Numbered from the stretch's first letter, positions 10,955 to 23,064 are shown. The stretch: DNA of 64,000 nucleotides from Eleusine coracana subsp. coracana (GCA_032690845.1 CM064427.1:22169164-22233163), one strand, 5' to 3'. Notes: generated by a model from the sequence alone, not told the origin. A program made the numbers and translations.

Positions 10955-12759
10955 CATCACCAACAACAGGGCCAAAGATACAATTCATCGACTTCTCACG
11001 CTGCTCGCAAATGTTGAAACAGCACAATGGCTGCCCCCCACATCAGCGATGTACACACGATCTCCCTTGAGGTCCCCATTGGGGGTCTGCACTTCGATGA
11101 AGAAATGATAAGCCAGCCCCAAGAAGAGAGACCTTCCATTGCCAAAGTCCTCAACAATCCCCCATGAACCAGCAGCGGCATCTCTCTGTCAAACCTTTAT
11201 GGCCTCAGGGTAGAAGTTTGAAATCTCATTTCTGGCCACCCCCCTGAAGCTACTGTATCCATCACCTTTCAGAACTACCAACACAAGATCACCATCCCCG
11301 GATGATGCCAAGAAGTATGTCTCCTTCCTGCACCATCCATCTATTGGTGGCGGCGACAAGTGACATGATGTGGACAGATCTCCATTGAGGTCCCAAGAGA
11401 ACAATTCACCCCTTGTTGTAACTACCACCAAGTTGTTGCCGACTAGAATTGCATCACAAAGTCCATTCCATCCCACAGGTGGACAACGCACATTCACCCA
11501 AGAGTCCTCCCCAGGCCGTGTGAGAAAAATCAAGTCCCATGCCACGATGGCAATCACAAGGTATTCGGAGGGATGCCTTGGAGTCCTAGCCAACACAACC
11601 CTCTTCAAAAAAGGTCTATTCGTATCCTAGCCGACAATTTTTCTCAGATTGCTGATTCGCGGGACTGCTGCTAGAGAAGGAAGCGAGATGAAAGTTGTGT
11701 TTATCAAATTGACAAGTGCCAAATTCAGATTTGGATCCAACGTCACCAGCCAATCATCCTTTCCCCCAACCCATGAGTGACCTCTCAGCAAATCCGACTG
11801 ACATTGGAATGATGAACTCTCTGCAATGTCATGCATTCCAAACTCACCAGCCATGACATCCCTCTTAGCTGACCAAGTACCCTGGCTGAAGTGTGAAGTG
11901 ATGAGGATGGGAGCGCCAGATCGGAGCAGATCAGGTCGACTAGAATACTTGACCGCGTTCCTAAATGGACCACAACTAACACATAACCGCAACAATCCAA
12001 TAGCATCGGCAGCAGATCTCTCCATAATCATCATGGCTAGGTCGGAGGTAAGATGGCCGAGAGAACCATAACTAAAAAAGACAATGGAAGCCACTATAAA
12101 GCAATACACAGACAACTCTAGATGCAGATAATAAATTAAACACCAAAGACAACAGAGTCACGATCATAGAATGAGAAAACTATAATGCTATTGTTTGGTT
12201 TTGAGTTGGGGAAACTATAATCACAACTGCAGAAATTCAGTTGGGGAAACTATAATGATCTTATCAAATATGGTATATTTATCAAGATCAAACTGAACAT
12301 TAATTAATACATAATTATTACGGGGCATACAGACACTATGATGTTGTAGTTTAACTAGGTGTTGCAGTTTCATTTGCTTCTATCAATGCATTCTCTATAC
12401 CAAAACCATACTAGAATGCTTCCTAACACCCACACTGCATCTGCTAATTTCTGAACATAGAGCATGTACTCTGTCTTTGCGACACAAAGGAAAATTCAAT
12501 CTAACACAACAATATTATGATTTTTGTAGAGAAGAGGCGTGTCATACTATTGAAGCGGAGCTTCCTCTTTGACTTCCTATACTCCATGGCTCCTCTCGTC
12601 ACCTTCATCCGCCCCTTGCTAGAAAGAAGAAGAGGACGCCACGGCGGAGTCATCGCCGATGTTGAGTGGTGTCGCACGTGTCGCAGTGGTGCTCCGGCGA
12701 TGTGAATCCGACAAGGGCTCTTCTGAGGTCCCTTTATCGCGAGACCTCTTGGTTGCCAT
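10955..12759 (-). pseudogene. Captured host gene B: F-box protein with DUF295 domain, broken
   Basis: Minus strand. A first exon starts at ATG 12759 (MATKRSRDKGTSEEP). A second coding block begins after a TTTTTAG acceptor near 12072 with an F-box-like helix region (SLGHLTSDLAMMIMERS ... LRLCVSCGPFRNAV). It continues into a DUF295-type beta-propeller region: ILITSHFSQGTW, WLVTLDPNLNLALVNLI, SWVNVRCPPVGWNGL, DAILVGNNLVVVTTRGELFS, then SWGIVEDFGNGRSLFLGL and GDRVYIADVGGSHCA. DUF295 F-box proteins in grasses form a large family thought to act as SCF ubiquitin-ligase adaptors. The frame is constant from about 12071 to 10960 apart from an in-frame TAG near 11627 and a TGA near 11189; the first exon also has a TAG. 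It is oriented against the K1 genes, typical of a gene transduplicated by a CACTA element. Confidence 0.8.
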
Positions 12760-13128
12760 GTCTATAGTAACGATCCCCCGATCCCTCCCGCGGTGAGCGA
12801 AATACGAAATGAAAGCGGGGGAAAATCTCCAATGTAGAAAGCAAAATACTCACTGGTCCTAATCCGCGCGTCGCTGGCTTGAAACCAACCTGCAATTGCT
12901 CGGCGTCGTGAAGGTGGTGGCAAATCCTTCGAGGGTTTGTGTGGGAGGGAGCGGCGCGAGCGTGTTAATGATGATGAAACAGAAATGACGCCGATGGAAG
13001 TGAAGGGTCGCCCCTAACGCTTAGCGATGACATGGGCCTGTTTCCAAATGGGCCAACTGACACAGGGGACAACAAAGGGAAACTGGGAAAGGAAACCGAC
13101 GCACGAATGGAACTTGCCAAATAACAAG

Positions 13129-13335
13129 TGGGACCCACCAAATTCAGGCGCTCCAGACGCACCAAATGACATGTGGGACCCGCCAAATCCAGGCGCACAA
13201 GATGCACCAAATGACAAGTGGGACCCACCAAATCCAGGCGCTCCAGACGCACCAAATGACATGTGGGACCCACCAAATCTAGACGCACCAAATGATATGT
13301 GGGACCCACCAAATCCAGGCGCACGAGACGCATGA
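13129..13335 (+). repeat. Minisatellite of about 45-bp units
   Basis: Four to five tandem copies of a unit beginning GTGGGACCCACCAAATCCAG and containing GACGCACCAAATGACA, one copy shortened by 12 bases. The open frames across it are products of the repeat and not genes. Flanking stretches 12780-13128 and 13336-14198 show no coding signal; the latter is AT-rich. Confidence 0.9.
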
Positions 13336-14198
13336 ACACAAATGGAAAAACAATTTTTCTTTTCAATCTTTGCATACAATTTGTAACTAGTCTTTCTCCC
13401 TCATACGAACTTCAAAATGTGTCATTTTTTTCCTACACCTTCATAAAATTATGCTATATTCTTTTATGCAACTTATTAATGCTACTATGTTGAAATATAT
13501 TCTCGTGTGAGTCTGTTTCCACAATCAAATTTTTGAATTTAAATAAATGACAACTACAAGCAATATGTTTATACATTAAATGATGTCAAATGGATAGTTG
13601 ATGAATACCAAAAAAGTTTCATATCTCATCATGATCTACAATATTTATTTAGGTCATTTGGTCATTTTCAAAAATGGTAGTAACATGTACTGCAAACTTG
13701 ACAAGTGTCCAACATAGTTTCTTAAACCTTGTGAATGAATCTAGGATTAATGAGCAATGTACACTACCACTTTTTCAAATGAAAAAAAGTCCTAAATAAA
13801 TATTATACATCTCGATGAGTTATGAAAGTTTGGTATTCATGACTTTTTTGGATGAAATCATTTACGGCTAACAAAAACTGGCTTTTAGTTAACAACTTAG
13901 AGAATTCTATATTTGTAGGATTAAAACTTTGTCAAATGGATTAGTGACTTACATAAAGTTTGTAGAACTTGATGAGTTCTACAACTTTGTTATTGATGAC
14001 TTTTTATTTTGAAAACACTTAATACCCTAAAAAACTACGTGAATTTGTTAACGTTTGAAATTTTAAATTTAAAGAGTTCAATCTAACTAGGAAGGGGAAT
14101 GACAGAACATTTTAACAATTTCACTCGGATGGGGCATAGTACTGGCGCTGTTGTTTGGCTCTCTAACGCGTGGGTGTAGTGATGTTGGGGCCCATGAG

Positions 14199-14460
14199 TC
14201 AGTGATTGATTACTAAACTCGTCCCCAAATTTATGGTTCCAAAAATAAGTGATGCTGATTTTTCTATCTGAAACATTTTTTTCTGCGCCATATTACCACG
14301 CCACACCATCCCTGGGCCCAGGTGTTAGTGATTGATCATTAAACTCATCCCTAAATTTTTGGTTCCGCAAATAAGTGGTGCCAATTTTTTCATCCGAAAC
14401 TTTTGTTCCGTGCCATACTACCACGCGGCACACCATCCCTGGGCCCACATTGACGCCTAA
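14199..14460 (+). repeat. Two-copy tandem duplication of about 130 bp
   Basis: Both copies run AGTGATTGAT ... TAAACTC ... TGGTTCC ... AATAAGTG ... GAAAC ... CCACACCATCCCTGGGCCCA, copy 2 following copy 1 directly at about 14328. It lies just upstream of the first exon of the K1 Transposase_24 gene, so it may belong to that gene's upstream region. Confidence 0.75.
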
Positions 14461-14636
14461 AAGCGGCATTATCAACTTGACTGCATCTTAGCCTCCCTAA
14501 TCCCATTGCATCAGTTAGGGTTATACAGGCACCGCTGGCAGCAAGGTGGTTTTTGCGATCGCCTTCCACCACGCAGGCGACGAGGGAAACCAATTCCTCA
14601 TCGACATCATTGCACAGGCCTTCGACAGCGTCGGCG

Positions 14637-17600
14637 ATGCTACCTCGAATGTTTAGACCACCGTCTCGTAGGCCTAGGGCGGCGGCTTCGCTCTTTGTGT
14701 CGCCGTTGTCCCAAGGACCATCATGCAGATCATACGACGAAGTTGCTGGCTGGGATGACTCTCGAGATCTAGAAGATTTCCTGCCTTCGTCTCAGTTCGA
14801 ATCTGAGAGCGGGTACGTGCCTTGGATCATCCCCTAGTACTAAGGCCCGTAGCTTGCATGCATTTGTCCCCGCGATTGATTCCCTGCACAAAATTGAAAT
14901 GCTTTGCTAAATATGCAGAACGGACAATACATGGCTTGTGTATGTCGTTTGCAAGGGGAGTGAGGAGGGAGAACAATTTTTTAAGGCATATAGAGTTGAC
15001 AAGAGTCAAATCACGCTGGGTAACTTGACAAGAATGAAAGAAAAGTTGGGATATGGGTCTAGGGACTACATGTACTACAAGAAGAGAAATCCTGATAATC
15101 CTGCGGCAGCAACACTAAATGATATCGACTATGATGTTGATGCATTAAGAATGGTAGATAGTAATGAGGAAGAGAGGGAGCTCAGATTAGTATTGTCGAA
15201 GAATCCATTGGCAGAGCGATGTGTGGCCATTACACCAATTAAATACAGAGCAGTTCGCTCAGATCCTATTGAAGCAGAAGAAGTGGACGAATCAGAATTA
15301 CATGCATACAAAGATTCGTTACATTATCTGCATACAAGGGACCAAGCCATGGGTGAGTTAAATATGATGCAGCCCAATACATACATGGTTTTTTCAATGC
15401 ACTTATGACTGATGTTATCATTCCTTTTCAGAATTTGAAGATATCTACAGGGAGGACACAATCAAGACATACCAAGAACGGTTGGGTGTTCAAGGAATAC
15501 TTGATGACATCAGTAATAAGTGCATTGAAAAAACCATGGGAAGAAAAGAGGACATGAGAAGACAGCAACCCAACACCTCTAGTGCAGGCACCATCTCATG
15601 CTCGCCGTTCAACACTGGGGCAAGGAAATGGTAAGTTGTGTCATTAGGAATTAATCTTGTTTCTGTTTCATGTGGCTATATATATATACATACAGAGTAT
15701 TATAGTTTGTTCATGTGGGAATATGTTCAAAAAATGGGAAGAAAAGAGGACGTGGTCCTCTAAAAGGCTTGAAGGCAATCTCCAAGAGAATCAAGGCGGG
15801 CAATCAGAAGATGAAAGTTGAGTTCTCTAGACTTGGAGGACCAGTAGGTGAGGACTACCGCTCTTTCACTGATGAAGTAGTACTGTTTATGAGGAAAAGG
15901 GCGCCACTCATTGGAGTGAGATCGTGGAAAGTGATCCATGAAGAATTTAAAGAATCAAAAGCAACTGATATATTGGTAATAATCATGTTTGCTTGTGTAT
16001 ACATTTTAATAATACACTACCATAAGAACTGGCCTAGTATTTGCATGTTCTTGTAACTTTATAACAGGCTAGGTGGGACATTGAGGATAATTACAAGCCA
16101 AGGACAATCATATGGGGCATTGCTAGGGAGCGTTACAAAGGATGGCGTTCAACTTTTAGTGCTACAGCAAAGGCAGACAACAACTACCGTGAGAGAATGT
16201 TAAATAAGCCTGCAGAATTAGATATTGTTGAATGGCACTATCTATTGCAGTATTTTAGGAATGCCAAATTCAAGGTTTGTTTCCACTTAATTACTATTAT
16301 TGACAATACCACTTTCATATAAATGGATATGTCTGGGTCATTAAGATTATTGTTCAAATCTATGCACTCTGTAGGCAAGGAGCATACAAAATTCTAGGAT
16401 TCGAGGCCAAAAAAAGACCACACATTTGTCAGGCGCTAAGCCTTATGCTCAGTGTAGCTATGAGAAGGTAATAACTGGAAGTGCACATTTACAGGCTTTC
16501 TTGCATGATGATTTACTAATTTGTCATTTTCTTGGCATCTGAGAGAGACCCAGAAAGTGGTGAGGAGCCCAATGATATGGAACTTTGGTTCATAACTCGA
16601 AGCAAGGATGGGCAATGGAAAGACCAAGAATCCTGGGATGTCTATGAGAGTTCTCATTGAATTTGTACATGAGTTACTATAGTCCATACAAATAGCAAAT
16701 GCATGCAATTTCTTCTGCAACTAACTCCTCCACCTGTGACTTGTAAATGTTAGGAGAAAGCAAGCTTCCTTATCTCTGAGGCGGAATCAAATTCAGAGGG
16801 AAACTTCATCACCTTACAGGAAAAGAATGAGACTTTCCAGATGGCATACCAGCCAGTCACAGAGTGCAAATCAACCAGGTTGCATGGTAATGGGCACCTG
16901 GCAAAGAACCCAACAAGAAGGGAGCTGCTGAATGCTGATCGCCTGGAAAAAATTCGTGTGGAGGAGCAACTACATCAGGAACACCTAGAGCTCATGGAAT
17001 CATTTGGTCAGCTACATGAACAAATGACCACATATGAAGCTGAGAGGGAAGCAGAAAGGATAGAACATGCATGACAGATTGATGAGCTGAAAAAGGCAAG
17101 GGAGGCTGATTTACAAGCGCTTAGGAAAGAGTTCCTATCGATGATGCAAGCAGCACATGGACAGACAACATTTGAGCATGTACTAGTCAAGCCAGTTTCT
17201 GAATGCCTATTTTTCCTTAGGTACTATATCTACTTGTCTGCATGTTTCAAAGATTCTCCAACCAACATCTGTCCAGGCAAACAACAATGTCACTGAAGTG
17301 GCAGAGGTGGCGGTAGCTGCAACAAACACGAATACTCAAGCAGTTGAGCCAACCACACAACATGAGGTCCCTTCAGATCAGGTTGTTTGTGAATTACCAA
17401 GCTTTTAGTGCTACCATCAGATACTAAACAAAATGGCACCTAATTGTTTCCTTCAAACTTTTTTGTTCCCCGGAAAACATTCCAACCAACCCAGTGCAAT
17501 CTGAAGTCGATGATATATCAAGGGCAAATGGCGCTCGGACTACAAGAAGTACAGCTACAAATACGACAGCTGCAAATACGACAAGGGCAACATTCATTTC

Positions 17601-17857
17601 TGCAAAATAGCTAAGGGATAATGCTTTAAAGAAATGAAAGGGCGGCAAAAAGACAGGTGGAATTTTGATTTACTGCCTACTATTGTTTTCTCCTACTCAT
17701 AAATTCAGATTACATTCATGATAAAAATAGTATTCTATCTTTTCAGGTAACTAAGGCAGTTCAAATGGAGGGAACAAGTGATGGGACCATCGTGAAATCA
17801 CCCTTTGTTGTTCAAGTGATGGGATCATCTGCCTTGTGTTTCTCTGCTCATGATTAA
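14637..17857 (+). pseudogene. K1 TNPA-position gene, Transposase_24 (Ptta/En/Spm) family, multi-exon
   Basis: The second CACTA gene, expected to bind subterminal repeats and assist TNP2. A first exon (ATG 14637, acidic end DLEDFLPSSQFESESG) is followed by exons at about 14919-15351 (RTDNTWLVYVVCKGSEEG ... HTRDQAMG), 15432-15632, about 15715-15975 (GPLKGLKAISKRIKAGN, VRSWKVIHEEFKES), 16070-16274 (DIEDNYKPRTIIWGIARERY, DIVEWHYLLQYF), 16373-16467, 16545-16648 (DPESGEEPNDMELWFITRSK), 16754-17200 (a long coiled coil rich in E, Q, L) and a last exon 17751-17857 (VTKAVQMEGTSDG, stop TAA). Most boundaries carry GT-AG signals. A TGA at about 17072 inside the coiled coil breaks this copy; the K2 copy has Arg there. 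Exon limits are by eye. Confidence 0.8.
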
Positions 17858-18049
17858 CTTATTATCCAGTTCTTGTCAAATTAGCCTACTATATGTGTGT
17901 GTTCAAACAATCTGATGTCACAAACCTGTAACTATTTTAGTACTACGTGTGTCATGTAATTGTACAATGAATGGTTGAATTAATCTTGTTTTCATGAATG
18001 ATGAATGCATAATTATGATTGATCCTATATTATATTGTTTTGAAAATTG

Positions 18050-18892
18050 GTGATACAAATAATTGAACGTGGCATAATAGACAGATGGCAATAGCTACCA
18101 AAATCATACGTGTCAAATGAGAATTCATCCTATCGCAACCCAGCTTTTTCGGTGTCACAAGGGTCGTGGCAATACGAAGTTCCACATGTAGCAACACACT
18201 ATTATGGTGGTAATAGAGAGATGAACTTTTGCCTATGCAAACATTTACGAAGCAATATAGGTGATCACATCTAACAACCACTCAAGTTTGGTGGCAATAT
18301 AGTGCTCCACCTATAGCCTCCACTCAAGTTTGGTGGTAATAGAATATTGACCTCTAGCAACTAAGCAAATATGGTGGCAATATAGTGCTCCACCTATAGC
18401 CTCCACACACGTTTGGTGGTAAAAGAGTGTCGACCTCTAGCAACTAAGAAAATCTGGTGGCAATAGCGGACACCATCTATGGCATCGAAATCAACTTCAT
18501 GGTAACAGAGATGACAACTTATCGCAACCGAAACACTAAAGTGACAATAGAGGTGCTTGCTCTATAACAACCGAAACCAGAGTGTAGCAATAAAATAATT
18601 TGCAATGCACGAATTTACACATTGCAACGCGATGGATACGATGCAATTGAATCTCTGGCATCATCATGTGCATCGTAATAGGATAATTTGCAACCAACAC
18701 GAACGCGCCTTTAGATGCTAGTTGCAACGCTGCATTGTGTTGTAATAGAAAAACAGTTCCAACCAACGAAAGACATTCGTGGTTGAAGGCTAATACCACT
18801 TGACCTATTGCAGCAATGTTTTACGAAACTGTTTGGGAGTAATTGTGGCTATTGCACCCTAAAAGGGCATATTGCAACATATTTCCTGCATT
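18050..18892 (+). repeat. K1 right subterminal repeat zone
   Basis: About 840 bases of interspersed words (GGTGGCAATA, TCTAGCAACTAAG, GCTCCACCTATAGCCTCCAC, TTGCAACC). A block of about 90 bp is repeated in tandem at roughly 18290-18470. It is the mirror of 24216-25060 in K2. It probably contains the transposase-accessory binding sites. Confidence 0.85.
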
Positions 18893-18917
18893 GTATTAGG
18901 GGGAAAATCTAGTAGTG
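18893..18917 (-). repeat. K1 right terminal inverted repeat
   Basis: Reverse complement begins CACTACTAGATTTTCCCCC and pairs with 382-406. It is followed by the GAC duplication at 18918-18920. Confidence 0.92.
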
Positions 18918-18920
18918 GAC

Positions 18921-20414
18921 CTCATTGTCCTCTCATAGAGATTACCGATCATCTGTTGAGGTGGTTGTTCACGCTGAATGTGGCTAGGGGCCTCTCTCTC
19001 GGAGCGTACCTCTTCCTCAACCACAGTTGGAGTTGGCTCGACTGCGATAGAAGTTGATGTAGAAGCTTCTGGACCCTTTTTCGGAGTAGTGGATGTAGCA
19101 GGAACAGACTCAAACGTATGATGTGTTGATTCATCATCATCCTCATCAACCAAGCCTTGTAGGCCCTCTTCTACAAAGATGCTTTCCTCCATTCCCTGTC
19201 ACCTATAGTCTCAACAACATTGCTTGCATAAGATTTTGACTCATCAAAGGTTACATCACAGAACTCTATGATGGTGTTAGTTTCCAATTACAAAACTCTG
19301 TAGGAATGGCCATGAAGAGAGTAACCAAGAAAGATGCCATCGGAAGATCTCGACACAAACTTATCAAGATTGCCACGCTTGAGAATAAAGCACTTGCAAC
19401 CAAAGGCTCGCAAATGAGAAATGAATGGCTTCCTCCCAAAACGAAGCTCATAGGAAGTCACATTAAGAATTGAGCGCAAGAAAACCCAATTGGAAACATA
19501 GTAAGTAGTGCTAATGGCCTCAGCCCAGAACCAACTCGGAGTCCTATGCTCATCGAGCATCGTCCAGGCCATTTCGACCAATGTTCTGTTCTTTCTTTTG
19601 ACCACACCATTCTACTAGGGAACACGAGGTGCTGAAAACTGATGCTCAATACCATGCTCAAGACAGAAAGCATCAAATGAGGAGTTCTTGAACTCGGTGC
19701 CACTATCACCGTGGATTGCTCGTAATGCACCAGGAAGTTCCTTGAACAACCTCAAAGCTAAGCTTCAAAAATGATGAAACACTACATCCTTGCTCTCAAG
19801 AAAGTGAACCCAAGAGTAGCAAGAAAAGTCATCAACAATCACAAGAACATACCACTTCCCACCTGCCGAATGAACCTGAGACCAAAAGTGTCCATGTGAA
19901 TCAATTCTCCAGGGCGTTCAGTCATCACCAAGTTAATTGGTGGATGAGAAGTTTCAACCATCTTACCATGAAGACATGGAGCACAAACCAAATTCTTATC
20001 AAATTTGAACTTAGGCAATCCTCGGATCAGTCCTAGGCCACTCAAGCGACAAAGAAAGTCAAAACCCATATGGCCTAGTCTCCTATGCCATGTCCAGAAC
20101 TCAGAAGAAGATTGAGCAAACAAGCACTTGAAAGAACCAGGAGGAAGAACAAAATCAGTCTGAAAAACTCTCCCAATGCTAGAAATCCCACAAACCAAAG
20201 AACCATTCGAATCAAGAACATAAGAAGTATTTTTCTTAAAGAGTACTTCCAAACCAACATCAAGCAACTGAGAAACAGTGAGGAGATTGTACTTGAGATG
20301 CTCAACCAAACCAACATCCTTGAGAGTGAATTTTTCATTTACCTTTATAGCGCCCCTTGCCTTCACTCTCTCTCTCTTATCATCTGCAAAGGTCATGTAC
20401 TCCTGGCTCTTCAA
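18921..20414 (-). pseudogene. pol: C1 integrase region and integrase-RT linker, broken
   Basis: From 20414 downward: the GAG-pre-integrase region with an H-H-C-C zinc finger (TWHRRLGHMGFDFLC ... NLVCAPCLHGKM, about 19960-20110); after a frameshift near 19845 the integrase core begins with WYVLVIVDDFS (first Asp), HGDSGTEF (second Asp), then two adjacent TAG stops at 19612-19617 and NGVVKRKNRTL. In that last block the usual catalytic Glu has become Lys. The C-terminal integrase follows (WFWAEAISTTYYVSN, FGRKPFISHLRAFGCKCF, DGIFLGYS), then a Ser/Thr/Glu-rich linker ending ERTMRS at the K1 insertion point. Integrase would insert element cDNA; this one could not. Confidence 0.87.
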
Positions 20415-21018
20415 GGGAGTGAGTCAAGGGAGTGAGGCTGGAGAACCACTTTGCATCTCCGGTCATGTGGCGTGAAGACCTGGAGTTCATCAACCATTTG
20501 TTCTCCAAGCCTTGACCTGCCACCTACAAAGAACGAGAAGGAAAGATCGATGGCTCAGTGCTCGGGTTAGAGAGAAAACTTTTGGGAAGCCATCACTGAA
20601 CCATATGACCTGTAGGAGTTATCATAGTTCTTTGCACATTACCACTCGAATGCATCAGATGAGAACCACGATGGGGAAGGAGTGGCCTGTAAAAGTGTCT
20701 CGACTCAAACCTTGGGTTATGAGGATAGAAATCATCTATGTGAAAGCCAATTCCATGCGAGCGACGCTCACCATGATGAGGAAAACGTGGGGTGCCAAAG
20801 CGCTGCTGCGCAAAGCCTCTGTTTCATGAATGAAAGCCATATAAGGAATGACCCTGTCCATCATAGGCACGAGAAAAAGAGCGAGGCTGAAAATCGACAA
20901 AATCATGATGATGCACATTTCTAGTTAACTTAGCTTGCATCCTCTAAATCCTCTTACGCCTATAATAGTACTCATCCAAGTGACCCTTACGAACATAGAA
21001 CATGCAAATGTAGACTCT
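20415..21018 (-). pseudogene. C1 gag-pol junction, heavily decayed
   Basis: A His/Arg/Phe-rich stretch (for example HGERRSHGIGFH in one minus frame) linking the coiled-coil gag part to the GAG-pre-integrase domain. All three minus frames carry stops. A C-x2-to-H pattern (MFYVRKGHLDEYYYR near 20975) may be a remnant zinc knuckle. The protease expected here is not recognisable. Confidence 0.5.
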
Positions 21019-21879
21019 CTAAGGATTAGGCTTTGATTGCATAGGAGGTTTGGGTTTTGGTTTCTCAGCTTGCATAGGGTTGAATGAGGGATTTGGGTTT
21101 GTTGGATAGTATGTGTCAGTGGGCTTGATGGACTGTTCCTCATTCTTGTAGCTAGAGCTTGGCACAAACTTACCCACATTAGCACTCTCTTTGTTACACC
21201 TCTCATATCCCAACGCCAAGTTGTAGGTTGACCTCCAAGCACCCTCCTTAACTCTTGACAACTCACTCTCAATCTTTTCTTCGCTCACTAGGGTTCTTTT
21301 GAGATGAGAGACAAGGTAGTGATTTTCTTGAGTTAGGACCTTGTTTTCCTCTCTAGTGATTGCAAGCTTATCCTTAAGAGAGCCACACACTACACATAGT
21401 GGTGGGAGAACTTTCGAGCAAGTCTCATGTAGCAGCTTGGACTCGAGCTCTTTGACTTTGAGGGTTTGAGCTTCCAACTCACTTGTGAGCTTGGTGCACT
21501 TCTGACATGCAACCAAAAGAGTTGGCCTAGCTTTGAATTCATCAAACTCCATAAGGGCACTCTCAAGCTGACTAGCAACTTGAGCATGCACACTTTCTCT
21601 CTGACTGAGATCATTCATCACAACTTGGCAAGACTCACACTCAACAACAATGTCATCTCTAGCTAGCCTAGACCTAAGCAAAGTGATCTCATACTCAGCA
21701 CTCTCCAACTTAGACTTAAGCTCTCTACTCTCATGAACAACACATCGAAGCTTATCATCTTGCATGAGCAAAACATTGCACAAATGATCAAGTTCAGAAC
21801 ACAGCTCATCAAGAATAGGAGGTACCTCTCTTGTGTCAGAGTCAGAGCCAGAGTAGGTGTCATGATCATTCTTTCCCAT
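21019..21879 (-). CDS. gag: C1 gag C-terminal coiled-coil region (open fragment)
   Basis: Open for 286 codons on the minus strand. It starts MGKNDHDTYSGSDSD and consists mostly of heptad-like Leu/Glu/Lys-rich sequence (LDELCSELDHLCNVLL, LESAEYEITLLRSRL, KVKELESKLLHET) with spaced Cys pairs (CESC, CQKC, CVVC), ending in an Asn/Pro/Lys-rich tail. Such a coiled-coil extension downstream of the gag core is characteristic of large copia elements and presumably mediates particle assembly. It is a continuation of gag that is separated from the UBN2 core by frame breaks around 21880-22200, not an independent gene. Confidence 0.78.
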   Translation of the reverse strand: MGKNDHDTYSGSDSDTREVPPILDELCSELDHLCNVLLMQDDKLRCVVHESRELKSKLESAEYEITLLRSRLARDDIVVECESCQVVMNDLSQRESVHAQVASQLESALMEFDEFKARPTLLVACQKCTKLTSELEAQTLKVKELESKLLHETCSKVLPPLCVVCGSLKDKLAITREENKVLTQENHYLVSHLKRTLVSEEKIESELSRVKEGAWRSTYNLALGYERCNKESANVGKFVPSSSYKNEEQSIKPTDTYYPTNPNPSFNPMQAEKPKPKPPMQSKPNP

Positions 21880-22990
21880 GAAACAAAGCCCGGTGAAGTG
21901 ATCCTTCCTCTTGACTCGTGGCTTTTCAACCTCCTCCTCCCAGCTTGTAAGTCATTCGCTTGATGTGACGTCGACGTCGCTTAGAGCAGCATCACAGGCG
22001 CATGTGACTGCCTTCATGAACTTCTTGGAGTTCTTGCCTTTCTTATAGAAGCAGTTCTTCTTCTTCTTGAAGTCTTCAAAGTTGTTGTCGTGGTACCCGG
22101 CCTTCTTCTTCTTCTTGGGGCAATCAGCGATGAAGTGTCTAGTGTCACCACACTCTTCTCTTCTTGAACCACCGCCTCTTCTCTTCTTGTGGTTGTTGTA
22201 GAACTTCCTGAACTACTTTGTGAGCAAGGATAGCTCCTTGTTAGAAATGCACTCTATCTGTTCATCGGAAGCTGCAACAAGAGAAGACAGAGCAAACTCT
22301 AAGGAAGACTTGCCAAGTGAGGGGTTAGTTCCATAAAAGGCACCACCATGATTACCCCTTTGAGAACTAGAGAGCAAAGCCATACTGGAAGCCAGATTAG
22401 CATGATTAGGATGACATTTCCTAGATAGTTCATGAGATTTTAGCTTCCTATATAGTTGCTCACAATTCGGGGTATTGAAATCAGTAATTTCCTCTAGAGC
22501 AGCAAATTTAACACCCCAAACATTTTCATCAAGAGAATACAACAATTGTTTGGCTCTATCATTATCATTGTATGCAAGGTTACCATAAGCCCTCAAGTTG
22601 CACACAATTGCCTCAAACCTACAAAGGTATCATCTAGTGATTTGCCAAGTTTTTGTGCAAAGGTTTGGTACTGTCTAGTGTAAGAGTCCTTACGCAGAGA
22701 CTTGACTTGGTTGGTACCATCATGGTACGTGCAGAGTTTTTGCCAAATTGCATGAGCAGTGTCAAGATGCGAAACACGATCAAATTCATTCCTACCAAGT
22801 GCAGAGAGGAGAGTGTTAACAGCTTTGGAGTTGTTTTCATACTTTATCATCTCACAAATGGTTGAAGTGTCGAAGTTCTCAGGAATCTTGAAGTCCTGCT
22901 CGACAATGTCCCATATTGTCCGTCCTTGACACAGAAGGTAAGCCTTGGTCTATGATTTCCAATAGGGAAAATCTTCGCCATTGAACATCA
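21880..22990 (-). pseudogene. gag: C1 gag core (UBN2 type) and zinc-knuckle region
   Basis: Minus strand. The block AHAIWQKLCTYHDGTNQVK and the following FAQKLGKSLDDTFVGLRQL and QLLYSLDENVWGVK are the hallmarks of copia UBN2-type gag. It breaks near 22600, where the two open pieces use different frames. Near 22110-22160 a zinc-knuckle remnant EECGDTRHFIADCPKKKKK has lost its first Cys and is followed by a Lys-rich basic stretch. It encoded the capsid/nucleocapsid of C1. Confidence 0.82.
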
Positions 22991-23064
22991 CAAGCTTGAC
23001 CGCACGCTTCTCCATATCGCCTTCGGATCACAAAGCCGGTTAAGGTCAACTCGTGATCAAACCA

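Larger units (their letters stand above)
382..18917 (+). mobile_element. K1: complete-ended CACTA (En/Spm) DNA transposon
   Basis: The element starts with CACTACTAC at 382 and ends with AGTAGTG at 18917. It is flanked on both sides by the 3-bp duplication GAC (379-381 and 18918-18920), the size CACTA transposases make. It carries subterminal repeat zones at both ends, a TNP2-type transposase and a Transposase_24 (TNPA-position) gene in the same orientation, the standard two-gene layout. At 18.5 kb it is long because it also contains an internally deleted gypsy retroelement, two captured host-gene fragments and minisatellites. It interrupts the C1 pol gene. Both of its own genes have stops and frameshifts, so it would need transposase in trans. 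Its ends are intact enough that mobilisation by a relative cannot be excluded. Confidence 0.95.

Noticed and set aside
13014..13379. Glycine/Ser-rich repeat ORFs across 13.0-13.4 kb as a structural protein
   Set aside because: Product of the 45-bp minisatellite; open in several frames on both strands.
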